64,000 bases of DNA from Sanderia malayensis (Eukaryota; Cnidaria; Scyphozoa; Semaeostomeae; Pelagiidae). The notes beneath the pieces are model-generated. The model made no database searches and was not told the DNA's origin. It worked only from the letters and a program-made list of their open reading frames with translations. Positions 22,486-35,400 of this stretch are shown piece by piece (the stretch's first letter is position 1; every line of letters begins with the position of its first letter). The translations under genes and the position numbers were made by a program. The stretch is taken from the NCBI GenBank assembly GCA_013076295.1, contig RQOL01000699.1, positions 1,550,001 to 1,614,000 of the forward strand, in the 5' to 3' direction.

Positions 22486-22884
22486 GATCTTTATATAGTG
22501 AAAGATATATATCTTAAATCGAAATCCCTTACAGAAGGGCTATGCAAAGTCAAAAGAGTAAAACGAGTGGCTAAATTTACTTGTTGAAAATGATATTAGA
22601 TTGAACGATTTTGATGAGGATATTCAGATGAGGTTTGCCTCCAAATCTTACGTGGCATGCCTCCATCAGGACTCAAAAAATAATTATCTTGCCATCAAAC
22701 TGTTTGCTCAGCTTCGGCTTAGGACAACAAGTAAAAAGCGAAAAAACATTTTAAAAAAACGCCTGTTTAATCAGGCCATTCTCGTATTTAAAATTTAAAA
22801 ATTTGACAGTGAAAATCTATGGTATCAAACCTTTATAAAAAACAAAAAAAGTTATTCAAGTTGTATATGGGGCATTGGCTCACC
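22486..22884. other. EF-hand gene promoter and desulfhydrase A 3' flank
   Basis: No confident exon. The segment 22765-22860 (GGCCATTCTCGTATTTAAAA) is repeated at about 26085-26185, part of the duplicated block downstream of each desulfhydrase copy. Confidence 0.5.
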
Positions 22885-25353
22885 TCATAAAGGGTTGCTA
22901 GATGCATCGGTCCATATGGTGAAATCTTTGTTCTGTGTTTTATGGCCATTCAATAACAAGTCACTTACTCTTCCGTCGTATACTGCATAGTAGCCCCCTA
23001 AATGAATTTAGTTGTTTAATGAAAAGCATGAATAAGAAATAAATAACTTACTTGGGGGAGGGGGTAGCATTTTTGATCGATTTATAAACAATTCTCCGAC
23101 TTATTAAGAACTGTACCAAACATTTTGGGAATTATCACCCGGTTCGCATCGTGAACCCTAAAGGGACCAGCTTACCAGTATGCAGGAAAATAATTCTTTT
23201 CCCTTTAAAGCGAGAAGGATTGATTTCAATTTCCTTCAGCATTCCTCTTGTTGCTTTCAAAGTATAAATTGGGTCAAGCACAACACCAGTGGCCTGAGCA
23301 ATCTCAACCAAGTGCTCTGAAATGAGAAAACAAATAATCTACTATAGCATCGCAGTATAAACCCCCTTCAATAGAGATCCTTTGCATCGAAGTTGACTAG
23401 GGTGAAATCAGATTGCCGGGGGTTAATGCGTTGTCTTATCTAAGCTAAAGCATGGCAGAAAAAATACCCGTCCATAGCAACTATTTTCGTTGAATTTGAC
23501 AGGCATATAATCGTACTATCAGGGGGTTATGTTATGAATTATTACCGATTTCTTCATCAGTAGACTTTGCGTAACCAAGGTTTTTATAGCCATCGATCAT
23601 ATCGCAAATCTCGCGGGCTTTAACTTCCTTCAATTCGTATTTCTCAATCAATTCGTCGATACAGTAGTACAAATAATCTGCATTGTTACAAATACAAACG
23701 CCGTGAACCCTTGAAAGAAAGAATATTAATCAACACGTTTGCTTTTGTCTGTTCAGTGATTCAGTAATACAATTATAGGTATGAATAGCTCGCATTTTAA
23801 ATGCCGCTTGCGTTTTCGCATAAACGCCGTTGTACTGGCACTTTATTAACGCTGTAATGCAAATGTTACTGTGAAAGAGGGCCAGACAACAGACCACAGA
23901 GAGCCATAATTGTGGGCATGCTATGCTAGCTACACCCTGCGCTGGCTCGAATTGCAAAAATATAAACAGGAGTGAAATGCATAAAACCTTACTTGATTCG
24001 CGACCCTGTTAAATAATTAGCAATTGCCAAGGCACCAATTGTACCCCCGGTGCCCGCAGCCACAACAATATCGTCAAAGTCCTGCAAAACATTCTGCAAA
24101 CAAAGCATGTTATTCATCGGCATCTTATGGCTGCATTGCGTGCAGGTTGTGTGATACAGTGGAATGTACACTTGTATATGTTTGCAAGAGATACGCACCT
24201 GGTTGATCAGTTCCTGAAATGCCTCTATGTATCCAAATGATCCAACAAGAGATGAACCACCAAGTGGGACCTGGTATGCCTTTTCTTGCTTTTCTTCCCT
24301 GGAAAAATCAAGATTTGTAAACAACAGTATCGTGTCAGTCAAAGCAACAGATCATGCCATAATTAAAAGAATCAGATCGTACCACAATCTTTCAGCCAGA
24401 GTGGCCACACGAGCAGACAGCCCTCCTCGCAGTGATTCATTTGGCACAAGGTAAACTTTTGCACCAGAAAGCCGATCGAACAAAACGTTGGCAGAACAAT
24501 TTTTCTTATCCTCTTCCTAAAAAAATGATATGATAGCATACTGATAGTACCTGCTATGTCCTTGTGAAATCAAGTACTAAGGTTACGTGGATTGCAGGGG
24601 CAATTCTGAGGATTTACTACACAACAAACTGGATAAATGATAAATGATCATTTGTCCAGTCCCATAGTTGTCCATTATATCGAGAGGTTCCACTGTATAT
24701 GGAAATGCATATATCACATTAAGAATCTCATTAAGATTGTCTTACAGGTACTGTTGTTCTGAGAAGAAGGTGGCACTTCAGTCCGAGCAAATTTGAAGCC
24801 AGTGACGTCGCTCGACAATGATTTGACTCCATTCCACCGCAGGTTATAACAGAATCACATTTCTGTTCAATCGCATCTGCCAACAAGAATTCCAGTCTAC
24901 GAATCTAAAAAGAAAGAATAAGACAAGTAAGTGAAAGGGCAATGCAAAACATTGACCTTTCTAGAACAAAGAAAAGGTGCCACGCCTCCTGAACTGAGCA
25001 CCCATATTGTCCTGTCCACCATCTAGCTCCATATAGAAGTGCCTACCTTATTGCCAGCAAGAATGCTTCCTGTCATATCATCCCTTTTAATGGAGATTTT
25101 GAAGCCTTCGGCCACTCTAGGAAGATTATTCCACTCATGAATTGGTGTTTCTCTTTGGGCGAGCTGCAAACAAGTGGACGTTTGTTGTGGTTAGCGCGAA
25201 ACTTAAATTGGTGGCACACATAAAAGTTCGAAATTGATTCATAACAACATAACAACACGTAAAAAATGTTTTTCTTGCCTTTAGATAAAATTTAGGCGCA
25301 TTGTTGATAGCACTTGTCCAAGTTGGAGCTTCGTAAGGTACTAGTGCGTTCAT
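22885..25353 (-). CDS. D-cysteine desulfhydrase / ACC deaminase-like enzyme, copy A
   Basis: Fold-type II PLP enzymes of this family break down D-cysteine (to pyruvate, sulfide and ammonia) or 1-aminocyclopropane-1-carboxylate. Nine exons: 25279-25353, 25047-25163, 24746-24904, 24383-24516, 24199-24298, 23993-24093, 23546-23709, 23176-23316, 22885-22997 (367 aa). The Schiff-base lysine is K64 in [15 protein letters not shown]. The substrate-binding loop is [13 protein letters not shown] at 87-99, the PLP-phosphate loop is AAGTGGT, and a late motif is FLHTGGYYAVYDGR. Intron 1 uses a GC donor (AAG|GCAAGA). The loop reads GGMESNH where copy B and most relatives read GGIQSNH, so substrate use may have shifted. 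Copy B lies 1.06 kb upstream in the same orientation with identical exon lengths. No targeting signal is evident. Confidence 0.9.
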
Positions 25354-26415
25354 TTTGATGCTGAGAAACCAACGATGGACGAATTTGCATTTAATGTTTA
25401 TCTCAAGAAATTGAGCGGTTATGTAACATTGCTTGGCATAATGATCAAAAGCTCAAAACGTTTTCATTGTCTTTGACTATTATATTAAAAAGAACCAAAT
25501 AAAAACGGACTAACTAAATTCTTTCAGCATAACAATTACTTCTTTCAATACAACATAACAACTAAAGCCATTAAGCGATTAATGAGCAACTAATTACGTA
25601 GCTGAGCGTTTGTGCAGCAGAATATAATCGAGTCCTTTTTGAAAAAAAATCTTGTGTGTTCTTGTATTCAAATCCTCCTGGGATGTGCCGCATGCTGGTT
25701 TTATTTCCAAATCAATGGGGGTAATTGTATTGCCGCAGTGCAGTCAGACTTTTCAAAAACATTGGAAAAGCGATATTTGGAATTGCTTTCTTGTCTTAGG
25801 GATACGTTGATGACAATGAATGCCTGCAAGTGGAAGGGATATCCTGTGGGGAGGTATGGTTGGGTTAGGCCCCAGAGTTAACAGGATGTTTCGCCCTCAA
25901 ACCAGTTCGTCCCTATTCAGATTGGTAAATTTTCTCCCTCCCTGGAGATAACCGATTCCGCCCTCTATTGATTCCGCAGTATTGATCAATTCGCCCCCAA
26001 AGAGATCAAATATGTTAGTGCATCCCTTGATTATATTTAAGAACGTTAAACACCCCCTCTTCATATTTTTTAAAGCATCATTAATGAAGCCATTCTCGTA
26101 TTTAAAATTAGAAGATCTAACCGTCAAAATCTAAAGTTTCAAGCATTTATATAAAACTAAAAAGTTATCCAGGTTGTTCTTGGCTACTAATGATACTTGG
26201 GCTTTCGAACCATGACCAAAACCTATCAAACATAGCAGGATATTTATTACTATCATATATTTCAAAAATTGTAATATATTATAATAAGAACATTGTATTA
26301 GGTTTACTGGACTTTAACCGAATGAGATTTTTCGTGTGTCATGCAAGCAAATGAAAGTCTTCTGCAAGTTTATAAAAAGTGGACCAGGAAAGAGTATATG
26401 GCGCATTGGCTCACC
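25354..26415. repeat. Intergenic segment partly duplicated from the EF-hand locus
   Basis: Between the two desulfhydrase genes, 25440-25590 resembles the EF-hand gene's 3' flank (21370-21510; shared GACTATTATATTAAAA and CATAACAATTA), and 26085-26185 resembles 22765-22860. The duplicated block therefore probably ran from the EF-hand gene through the desulfhydrase gene, but no EF-hand coding sequence survives here. I found no functional gene in this interval. Confidence 0.55.
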
Positions 26416-29096
26416 TCATAAAGGGTTGGTAGATGCATCAGTCCATATGGTGAAATCTTTGTTCTGTGTTTTATGGCCATTCAATAACAGGTCGTTTATT
26501 CTTCCGTTGTATACTGCATAGTAGCCCCCTAAATGAATTTAGTTGTTTAATTAAAAGCATAAATGAAGAAATAAATAACTTACTTGGGGGAGGGGGGTAG
26601 TAGCATATTTGATCGATTTATAAACAATTCTCGGACTTATTAAGAACTGTGCCAAATATTTTCGGAATTATCACCGGGTTGGCATCGTGAACCCTAAAGG
26701 GACCAGCTTACCAGTATGCAGGAAAAGAATTCTTTTCCCTTTAAAGCGAGAAGGATTGATTTCAATTTCCTTCAGCATTCCTCTTGTTGCTTTCAAAGTA
26801 TAAACTGGGTCAAGCACAACACCAGTGGTCTGAGAAATCTCAACCAGGTGCTCTGAAATGAGAAAACAAATAATCTACTAAAGCATGGTAGTATAAACCC
26901 CCTTCAATAGAGATCCCTCACATCGAAGTTGACTGAAGTGAGATTACAGGGGGTAATAACTTGTGTTATCATAGCCAAAGCATGGCAGAAAAAACACCCG
27001 TCAATAGCCATTAGTTTCGTTGAATTTGACAGGCATATAGTCGTACTATCAGGGGGGTTATGTTATGAATTATTACCGATTTCTTCATCAGTAGACTTTG
27101 CATAACCAAGGTTTTTATAGCCATCGATCATATCGCAAATCTCACGGGCCTTAATGTCCTTCAATTCATATTTCTCAATTAATTCGTCGATATGGTGGTA
27201 AAAATAGTCTGCATTATCACAAACGCACACGCCGTGAATCCTAGGAGCAAGAAATATTCATTAATATGTTTGCGTTTACCCAGTGATTGTCAGAAGAACA
27301 ATAATAGACGTTTATCATCCCGATGATGAGAGAGAAGTAAGCGCTGCCATCATAAACACTCCTGTTCATGACAGGATAAACTTTTATTCTTACTCGTAAG
27401 TATTCATTAACAATATTATAAAAAATCATAGCTATTAATACTTATTTACGATTATAAGTATGAATAGCTGCCATTTCTTATGTCGGCTGCATTTCGCACC
27501 AATGTCGTTGTACTCGCACTGTGTTACTGCTGTAATACAAATGCTTCTGTGAAGGAGGTTCGGGAAAATTGTGAGTTGCGCTGGTCAGAACGACAAGAAC
27601 ATAAACAGGAGTAAAATGCATAAGATCTTACTTGAGTTGTGATCCTGTTAAATAATTAGCAACTGCCAAGGCAGCAACTGAGCCCCCACTTCCCGTAGCC
27701 ACCACAATATCGTCAAAGTCTTGCAAAACATTCTGCAAACAAAGCATGTTATTCATCAGCACCTGGATTGCTGCACTGAATAAAGGTTGTGTGATACATT
27801 GGAATGTACACTTTTATATGTTTGCAAAAGAGACACACTTGGTTAATAAGTTCCTGGAATGCCTCTATGTATCCAAACGTTCCAACAGGAGATGAGCCAC
27901 CAAGTGGGACATGATATGCCTTTTCTTGCTTTTCGTCCCTGCAAAAATTAAGATTTGTAAACAACACAGTATCGTGTCATTCCAAGATGCAGATCATGAC
28001 ATAATTCAACAAATCAGATCGTACCACAATCTTTCAGCCAGAGTGGAAATACGAGCAGACAGCCCTCCTTGCAGTGATTCATTTGGCACAAGGTAAACTT
28101 TTGCACCAGAAAGTCGATCTAGCAAAACATTGGCAGAGCAATTTTTCTGATCCTCTTCCTAAACAAAAGTGATGACATGCTTATAGTACCTGCTCCCATA
28201 GTTCCATTGCATTATATGGAAATGCATATCACATTAAGAATCTCGTAAAGATTGTCTTACAGGTACTGTTGTTCGGAGAAGAAGGTGGCACTTCAGTCCG
28301 ACCAATTTTGAAGCTAGTGACGTCGCTCGACAATGATTTGACTGTATTCCACCGCAGGTTATAACAGAGTCACACTTTTGGTCAATTGCATCAGCCAACA
28401 AGAACTCCAGCTTACGAATCTACTTACGAATAAAAGAAAGAATAAGACTAGTAAATCAAAGCCAATTGAAGATACTACTTGTCAAATATTAACGTCTCAA
28501 TATCTTCGGAATGATTCTCTTAAAGCCCCCTTCAAAAACGGTGCCAAAATTTGTTTACTTGCAAAATATTTATTAAGCCTTCCATAAGCACCCCTTTAAA
28601 TCCTTTAAAGTGCTTGAAAACAATAAACCCCTGGGGGTTTCGGGTTTTAAAAAAATTCACGGTGATGCAAAACATTGACCTTCCTAGAACAAAGAAAATG
28701 TGCCACGCCACGCCCCCTGAGCACCATATTGTTCACTATCTAACTCAATAGCTCCATATATGTGCCTACCTTATTCCCAGCAAGAATGCTTCCTGTCATA
28801 TCATCTCTTTTAATGGAGATTTTGAAGCCTTCGGCCACTCTGGGAAGATTATTCCACTCATGAATTGGTGTTTCTCTTTGGGCGAGCTGCAAACAAGTGG
28901 ACGTTTGTTGTGGTTAGCGCGAAACTTGGGCCTAAACTGATGGTACCATCGGATTGCACAAATAAAAGTTTGAAATTGATTCGCAACAACATAACAACAC
29001 GTAAAAAAATATTTGTCTTGCCTTCAAATAAAATTTAGGCACATTTTTGATAGCACTTGCCCAAGTTGGAGCTCTGTAAGGTACTAGTGAGTTCAT
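26416..29096 (-). CDS. D-cysteine desulfhydrase / ACC deaminase-like enzyme, copy B
   Basis: Tandem paralogue of the gene at 22885-25353, same family and strand. Exons: 29022-29096, 28770-28886, 28261-28419, 28025-28158, 27839-27938, 27632-27732, 27077-27240, 26712-26852, 26416-26528; every exon has exactly the same length as in copy A and the product is again 367 aa. Exon 2, with the PLP lysine (ILAGNK), is identical in protein sequence. This copy keeps the usual substrate loop [13 protein letters not shown]. Its PLP-phosphate loop reads ATGSGGS and its late motif [14 protein letters not shown]. Intron 1 again has a GC donor. Introns differ more than exons (intron 2 has extra sequence around 28440-28690), consistent with an older duplication and selection on both copies. 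Expression differences cannot be judged. Confidence 0.9.
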
Positions 29097-29443
29097 TTTG
29101 AAGCTGTGAAACAAAAACCAACGACGAACAAAGCTGCATGAAAGAAAACAACTGAACTGCTTCAGCAGGCTTCACAAATCTCCCCCCCCCCCCCGGCCAC
29201 AGTCTGCCAGCCAGACCCCCGTTACAATATACAAAAAAGCAATATATTACTTGCAATGACAGAAAGAAATCGTGTATTAGCGGGGGTAATGCATGGGGCA
29301 CACGGGTAATAGTAAATTGCCAACGCAAACAGTTTTTTCTTCAGCTTCACTTATCGATTTGATTCAAAATATCAAATTGGTAAAATTTAAAATAGTTAGA
29401 TAATAAAGACGTAAAAATAAATTTAATTACATATATAAACATT
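29097..29443. other. Desulfhydrase B promoter and STIL 3' flank
   Basis: No exon seen. It contains a homopolymeric C run at about 29181-29194. Confidence 0.5.
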
Positions 29444-32400
29444 TCATAATAATTTTGGCAACTGTTTCAGTTTATTCAAATCTAGAATATTACTAGAGTT
29501 AATAGGAGTATTTTCTTTCTCGCGAGCTTTCCTAGCAATCACTCTTTTATCCTTTCGGTGAATTCTATCTCCACTGTCAGTAGTATCCAGCAGATTATAT
29601 CTTTGCATGTATCGTTTGGTAGCTATGGACATGTTGCAAGAAAAATTCATGCTCACATAATTAAAACCTTGAGATTTTGGAGTAGTGCTAATGCCTTGTT
29701 GCACGACACCTTCAAACGTCACTGTTTTTGTCTTGTGCTGCTGAACACTGCATGCGACCTCCTTCAACTGTTTGGAGGTGAGGTATTTCATGGCAATGGC
29801 ATCTGCAACTTCACTTGCATCGTCTGTATCGTCACTGAGCATCGATACGTAGTTAATTCGAGGGTGGCCTGGTGTCATTGGTGCTAGTTGGTTGTCTCTG
29901 GTGGTGGGTGTAATGTCTCTAATTGCATCGTCTCTGAATTGGAAGCAAAACGAATTGCTATAACACTGATTTCATGGGTAGGAATGTACAAAAATGGAAA
30001 TAATCAAGAAGAAGAGAAGGGCGAAGCAGAGCAAAACAAATAATTCAAGCAGTAACAACACATGCGCTGTTGATATCAAAGATATAGATATCAAACTGCG
30101 CATGCGTAATAACCGCAATTTGAGGGTAATCTGAACAAAACATAGCAAAAAGGGGAACAACGCTATGTAAACACACACGAAAATGTGTGCATGTGCATGC
30201 AGGTGAAAATGATTTGTGTGAAGATAAGCTAAGAGAGAGATGTATCACATATTACAAAGAAAGAAGGAGCAGAATTAAAGAGAAGAAGATTAAGATCAAG
30301 GAAGAAAAGAAGATAAACATTGAGGGTAGTTATAATGAATATACTAACTTGTTGTCATGTCCAATGTTAACGCCAAGTACCCTGAGCTGATGCAATGTGG
30401 CATCTTCCACTTGCTTCTGTCTGTCAATTTCAGTCATTGATTCAGCTTGAAAACTACCAGTGGAAATGTTTGGAGAATGGGTCTCCTCCTCGCGGGTATC
30501 CTCCTCGTGGTTGCTTTCGTCTTCAATATTATCAAACTGGTCACTTAAAAAGCCCTTCACTTCATCCTGAAGTGAAAAGATGAATAGTGTATAAATACAG
30601 CGATTTTACAGTATAAATAACACATTGCATTGTCTAAAGAACTGAATCCAGTGAGAATGCCGCTGGATGAAGATTAGAAATCGTTTGCACTATTAAAAAA
30701 GTCCACATACAATTAAAAAAAAATGTTGTGGATCGTAAATAGCTTGCGTGCCTTCAGCGACACGATTTTTATTTTTAATCATGCATGAAACTTTGAAGAA
30801 ATGTTCTAAAATACTTACAACCATTTGCTGATAGAATTCCTTCTCGGTGACATCAGTGGTGTCTTGTTCATCTGCTTCTCTTTGGGAATGTCCCTCTTCG
30901 TTGTCAAGCATCATAGAATCAGCAGGTTCGTTCTGAGTCTTTGAAGCTATCATGCTAGCGCTTTCACCTGAAATCGAAGAAAGAAGTACAATAACAAATA
31001 AATAAACAAACAAAAAACAAAGTAAACAAACAAGATGGAAAACAAGCAGATGACAAATGCATCCTACCCAGTTCTATATCGTTCGGAGATTCTGGTTCCG
31101 CATTTTGACTATCGTCAAACACGGGAACATCAACTGCTTCGAGAACAGATGCAAAACTCTGCATTGACATGGCAGTGGTATTTCCCGGACCAGCACGTGC
31201 AGAAATATCCACAGCACGCAAATCAGAAAGACTGCAGCTTTGGTTTGAAAGCGAGGTACTTCCAATATGGCTGACACTTTCATGACTCGGGTCGGCCAAA
31301 GACTTCTTCGACATGCTATCACTTCCATGTTGTGAAAAATTCTGTCGCCTTTGTGTCTTCTTAAAGCTAACAAAGAAGATGCACTTTATATAATATATAT
31401 AAAATTAAAAATACGAAGTCTGTATATCGGTTATCCGTGAGAGTGCTCAATACATTTAAGTAGAGCTAGACATACGCGGAAACCACGAAACAGGCTTGTC
31501 GAGATGCAGAGTTTAGTATTTTGACTATTTTCTCTTCCGCGTAAAATATAAAAATATATATAAAAATGCTTTGCGAAGCACCCGTAAAATAGTCTTTAAG
31601 CATATATTTTCAGTGATATGTACAGACAAAACCGGGGGTATTGCAAGAGAAACATTGAGCAACAATCTACCTTTCACATCGACAAGAACATCTACACCTT
31701 TGCTCGTTATTCCGAGTCACACTCCTTTCTTGCGGAGATTCTAACAATAGTAGACTCTCTCCGGTGTTCACTGATATCGAGGCCGTCTCTGGCTTCCGTT
31801 CAGCAAAACTACACTGCACTGATGTATTTGATGTGCTCTTCATTTCCTGTCGCTTCTTCACTTCCAAATTTCTAAGGTCTTCTTCACGCTTCTGTTCAAG
31901 GAGTATTTCAATCTAGAAACAAAAAAGAAAAAAATTAATAAACAAACTACTAATCCAAGAAACAAATAGTAAACAAACAACTCAATATAAAATAAGCAAA
32001 GGAATTGATGTAAAGTAAACAAATTCAGTAGGCACCTGTTCTTGCAGCTCAAACAGTTGCTGTTCATGAGCAGCAATAAGTGACAATGGATCAGACCTAT
32101 TCAACGTCGTTCTCTGTTTTCCTTTCTTCTCATCATGCAACAATACACTGTCATGCTGTTGCTCAAGTGGTAATACGCTTCTGGTATCCGTTCTAACGCT
32201 CTCCTCTCTCCTATCCTCCGCTATTCCGTGCATATTTTCAAGTGTCACATCAGGTTCATCTGCTTCATTTAACCTCGCTTCATTACCACCAAACGAGGTT
32301 CTCTTCCCATCTACCGATTTCCTCGCCTCAGTCTCCACTTGGAAGGAGCTGATCGGCGTAGTGGTGTTTGCATCCATAACTCCATTCTGACCTGTAGCAT

Positions 32401-35400
32401 CCTCCAGCATGACCCTCCTTAACGATGAACTGCCAGTAGTTTTCTCGAAGCCCCCAGAACCACGTCGACCCAGGCCAGTTGCTTCTCTCTCTCTCCCCTT
32501 TTCATGGCGATGACTAACTTGATTCGTAGTACCGTGGTGCATTGAAAAAGCATCGTCCATCGCAGCGTCTCTGCCGAAAGATTCTTTGCTTGGATCCTCC
32601 TCCGCAGTGCTGCGTTCGCTTTCTTGATACATCCGTGGATTGTATCCCTTGGTTGTCGCAGATCCTATCAACCGAGTTTCCACGAACGACGGATCAGGAA
32701 CAGAAGGGTGTAACTTCAAATGAAATCAAAAGAAAATGTACAAATTGAGTAGAAGTGTCAGGTTTAACTAACCAAACCACCAACACAGTATTGAAAGGAA
32801 AAGCATTTGCATTAATTGCAAAGAAAAACTTCCTTTACAGTAAAAACCCGCATATAAGAACATGTAAATTTCCATCTAGGCTATTGTTCCAAGATCCAAG
32901 TTATAACTTAATATTGAATAGAAACTTCAAGTAAATCTCTGTCACAATCTCGTGTAAACAAGCTATATGGACTCTAATTTCATGTTAAGTAGTTGTGTTG
33001 TTAAGCACTTACAAGCCCTGAAGATATGTGGCGCTATAAAAGTGTATATACCGTCAATTCTGTCTAATTTGAGCACCCTGGGGAAGCGTGAAAATGTTCG
33101 AATTATAGACGTTTGTTTTATAAGGATTGGTTCTTTAGTGGTCCTTGAAGGGACGGAGAATTCCGTTCGAATTAGATAAAGTTTGAGCTACACGAGTTCG
33201 AGTTATGCAGAGTTGACTGTATTATTGTTATAACTATGTGTATATTATTATTGTTAACTATATTATTGTTATATTATTATTGTTGTTAAAAGATGTATGT
33301 AAAAGACGCTAGTGTCTACTGAACCTACCTCGTTTGAGCGCGCATGAGGCCGAGGCAACTGTCTCGATGGAGTGGGCATTGAATCATCGTCCTTGTTCGT
33401 CTGTTCGTCATTGCTCTTATTTGAGCCTATTGGCTGTGTTAATTGTTGAGAAAATCTCTTCAACCTGCGGTGATAACATCGTTAACTAGCATTGACACAA
33501 CCCCCTGGATAAGACAGCAATATACACTGCCTATCCACATGAAACCATTGACTATCACGGGGGTTGCTGTGTAAGATATTCACTTACCCGTGACCAGATG
33601 TTTTGTCTGTCCACTGTTGCACAGCATCATTGAACAACTGAAGATTAGCCTCGTCGGCTACGCAGAGATCCATGGAAACTGCGTCGGAGCTGTCAGGCTT
33701 CTAGAAGAAGATTGCAAGCACAAGATAAGTTCCTGTCAGTAAGCAATGCAAAATGTGCAAAATAATGAGTGTTACAATAAAAATCTGGATATAAAAACAA
33801 ATTGATTGAAAACCTCCGGGCTGGTATTTCTGCTCAAAGCAACAAGAAACAATAGCCTAGTGTTTTCTAACAACAGGCTCTTATATCCAGATTTTTACTG
33901 AATTCAACTTCAGTTGGCATACCAAACTAACGATGTATTGCTCTTGACAAGTCAACAAAGTAAAAGGCGTTTTCCCGTCTTCTGACTGAAACAGAAAAAA
34001 GCTTGATAAAGTTATCTATGCTTATAGATAACACAAACACCTTTATGTCGTGCTACTATGCACATATAAATGCATTATAATACAATAAATGCTTATAGAA
34101 TGCTAAGAAATGCTAAGAGCTGAGAAATGGGTAGCTTCTAAGGCAGAGAGAAGCGTCGTGCATTGAGATACCTCAACACAGCATTCGTAGAAATCAGGGT
34201 ATGCTTTGGTTGTTGGATAATGAACAAGCAGGAACGAAGATGGTGGAGCCAGTACTCTAAGAAAAAGACAAACAAAACATGAAGCGTTGTGTATGTTAAG
34301 AATGATTGTAAGGACATATCGGAGCAATGTTAATTAGCTTGAGTCATGAAGCGATTTTGGTCGAACCTCTCTTTGATGTAGTCTGCATTGATAAATTTGA
34401 GACAGCATGCCCAGACGTACGCATGACAGAGACTTGTTAGACCGCTGACCCAGCTACAAAGGAAATAAGAATCGAGCTAAAAGTAGCTTTAATATGCAAA
34501 AAACTAAGCAAAATAAAAACGTAAACTTATTATCAAACATTCCAAATGGTTATAAAAAGTCAAAGATGGGACAGAACAAAAAATAGAGTAAGTAAACATG
34601 AATAGGAAAGAGGAGAATCGAAGTCGCGATAATAATGATAGGAAACTTAAAAATGAAAGGAAATATCGGCATTCGTTAACTCACATTCCAACCAGAGGTA
34701 AACTTTCAACTTTTGGATCTGTTTCGAGTAAAACGAGAAGTTTTCGAGTTTGGTCCATGGTCAAATAACTTGAAAAAAGAAAACACCAATAAATAGGAAG
34801 AAGAACATACCCTACAAACAAATCATAACTAGCGACAAATTGATGAGCGTGGAGTTATAAGCTACCAGCATACAAGCTCACTTACGTCAAAGTAAGTAAG
34901 TAAATAAGCACGAATATTTATACTGGATGGCCACTTCAGCTATGAAAGCTGTTATCAATGTGGGTCTAGTTGGTATAACCTCTCACCCCCAGCATTTCAC
35001 GGTACTCATTTATCGACGTTGGAAGGATGGACAGCCGAGTTGGCTGACAGCTTGTAGTTCGTGGTTCCCACGGTGAGTGGGTTTGAGCCAGTGAAGGCAT
35101 TGCCTCCAAAGGATCGAAACCCGGCGCCTTAACCACCAGGCAGCACCACTGGTCAAGGCGCCAGATAGAGAAGTTAATGTCATATACAACCCTTACCCAA
35201 ACTTTGCACTGCCTTGGATATGACTGAGTCTCATTGGTCCACTCAGGTTCTTCGCCAGGGCAGTCGGTATAATCGGTACAGGATTGATCGGTGTTGCGAG
35301 AAATCCAGTTGAAAACGTAACCACATTACCTGGAAAACCGAATTCAAGTAATATTGTACCAAACACCATAGCCAATAGTGATGTAATAAGCGATGGAGGG

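Noticed and set aside
22601..22798. 65-codon frame MNDFDEDIQMRFASKSYVAC
   Set aside because: Lysine-rich end is A+T composition, no recognisable domain, and part of the region belongs to the duplicated flank.
25897..26127. Minus-strand frame containing NLNRDEL, like the end of the EF-hand protein
   Set aside because: The RDEL is followed by one more residue before the stop, no EF-hand loop precedes it, and similarity to 21535-21560 is confined to about 21 bases, so chance is likely.
30085..30115. NRF1-like site CTGCGCATGCGTA as a STIL regulatory element
   Set aside because: A single match to a short degenerate consensus inside an intron; not enough to claim function.
31074..31373. 99-codon minus-strand frame over STIL exon 18
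   Set aside because: The other frame of the same strand matches STIL ([17 protein letters not shown]) and joins neighbouring exons in phase; this one is a shadow.
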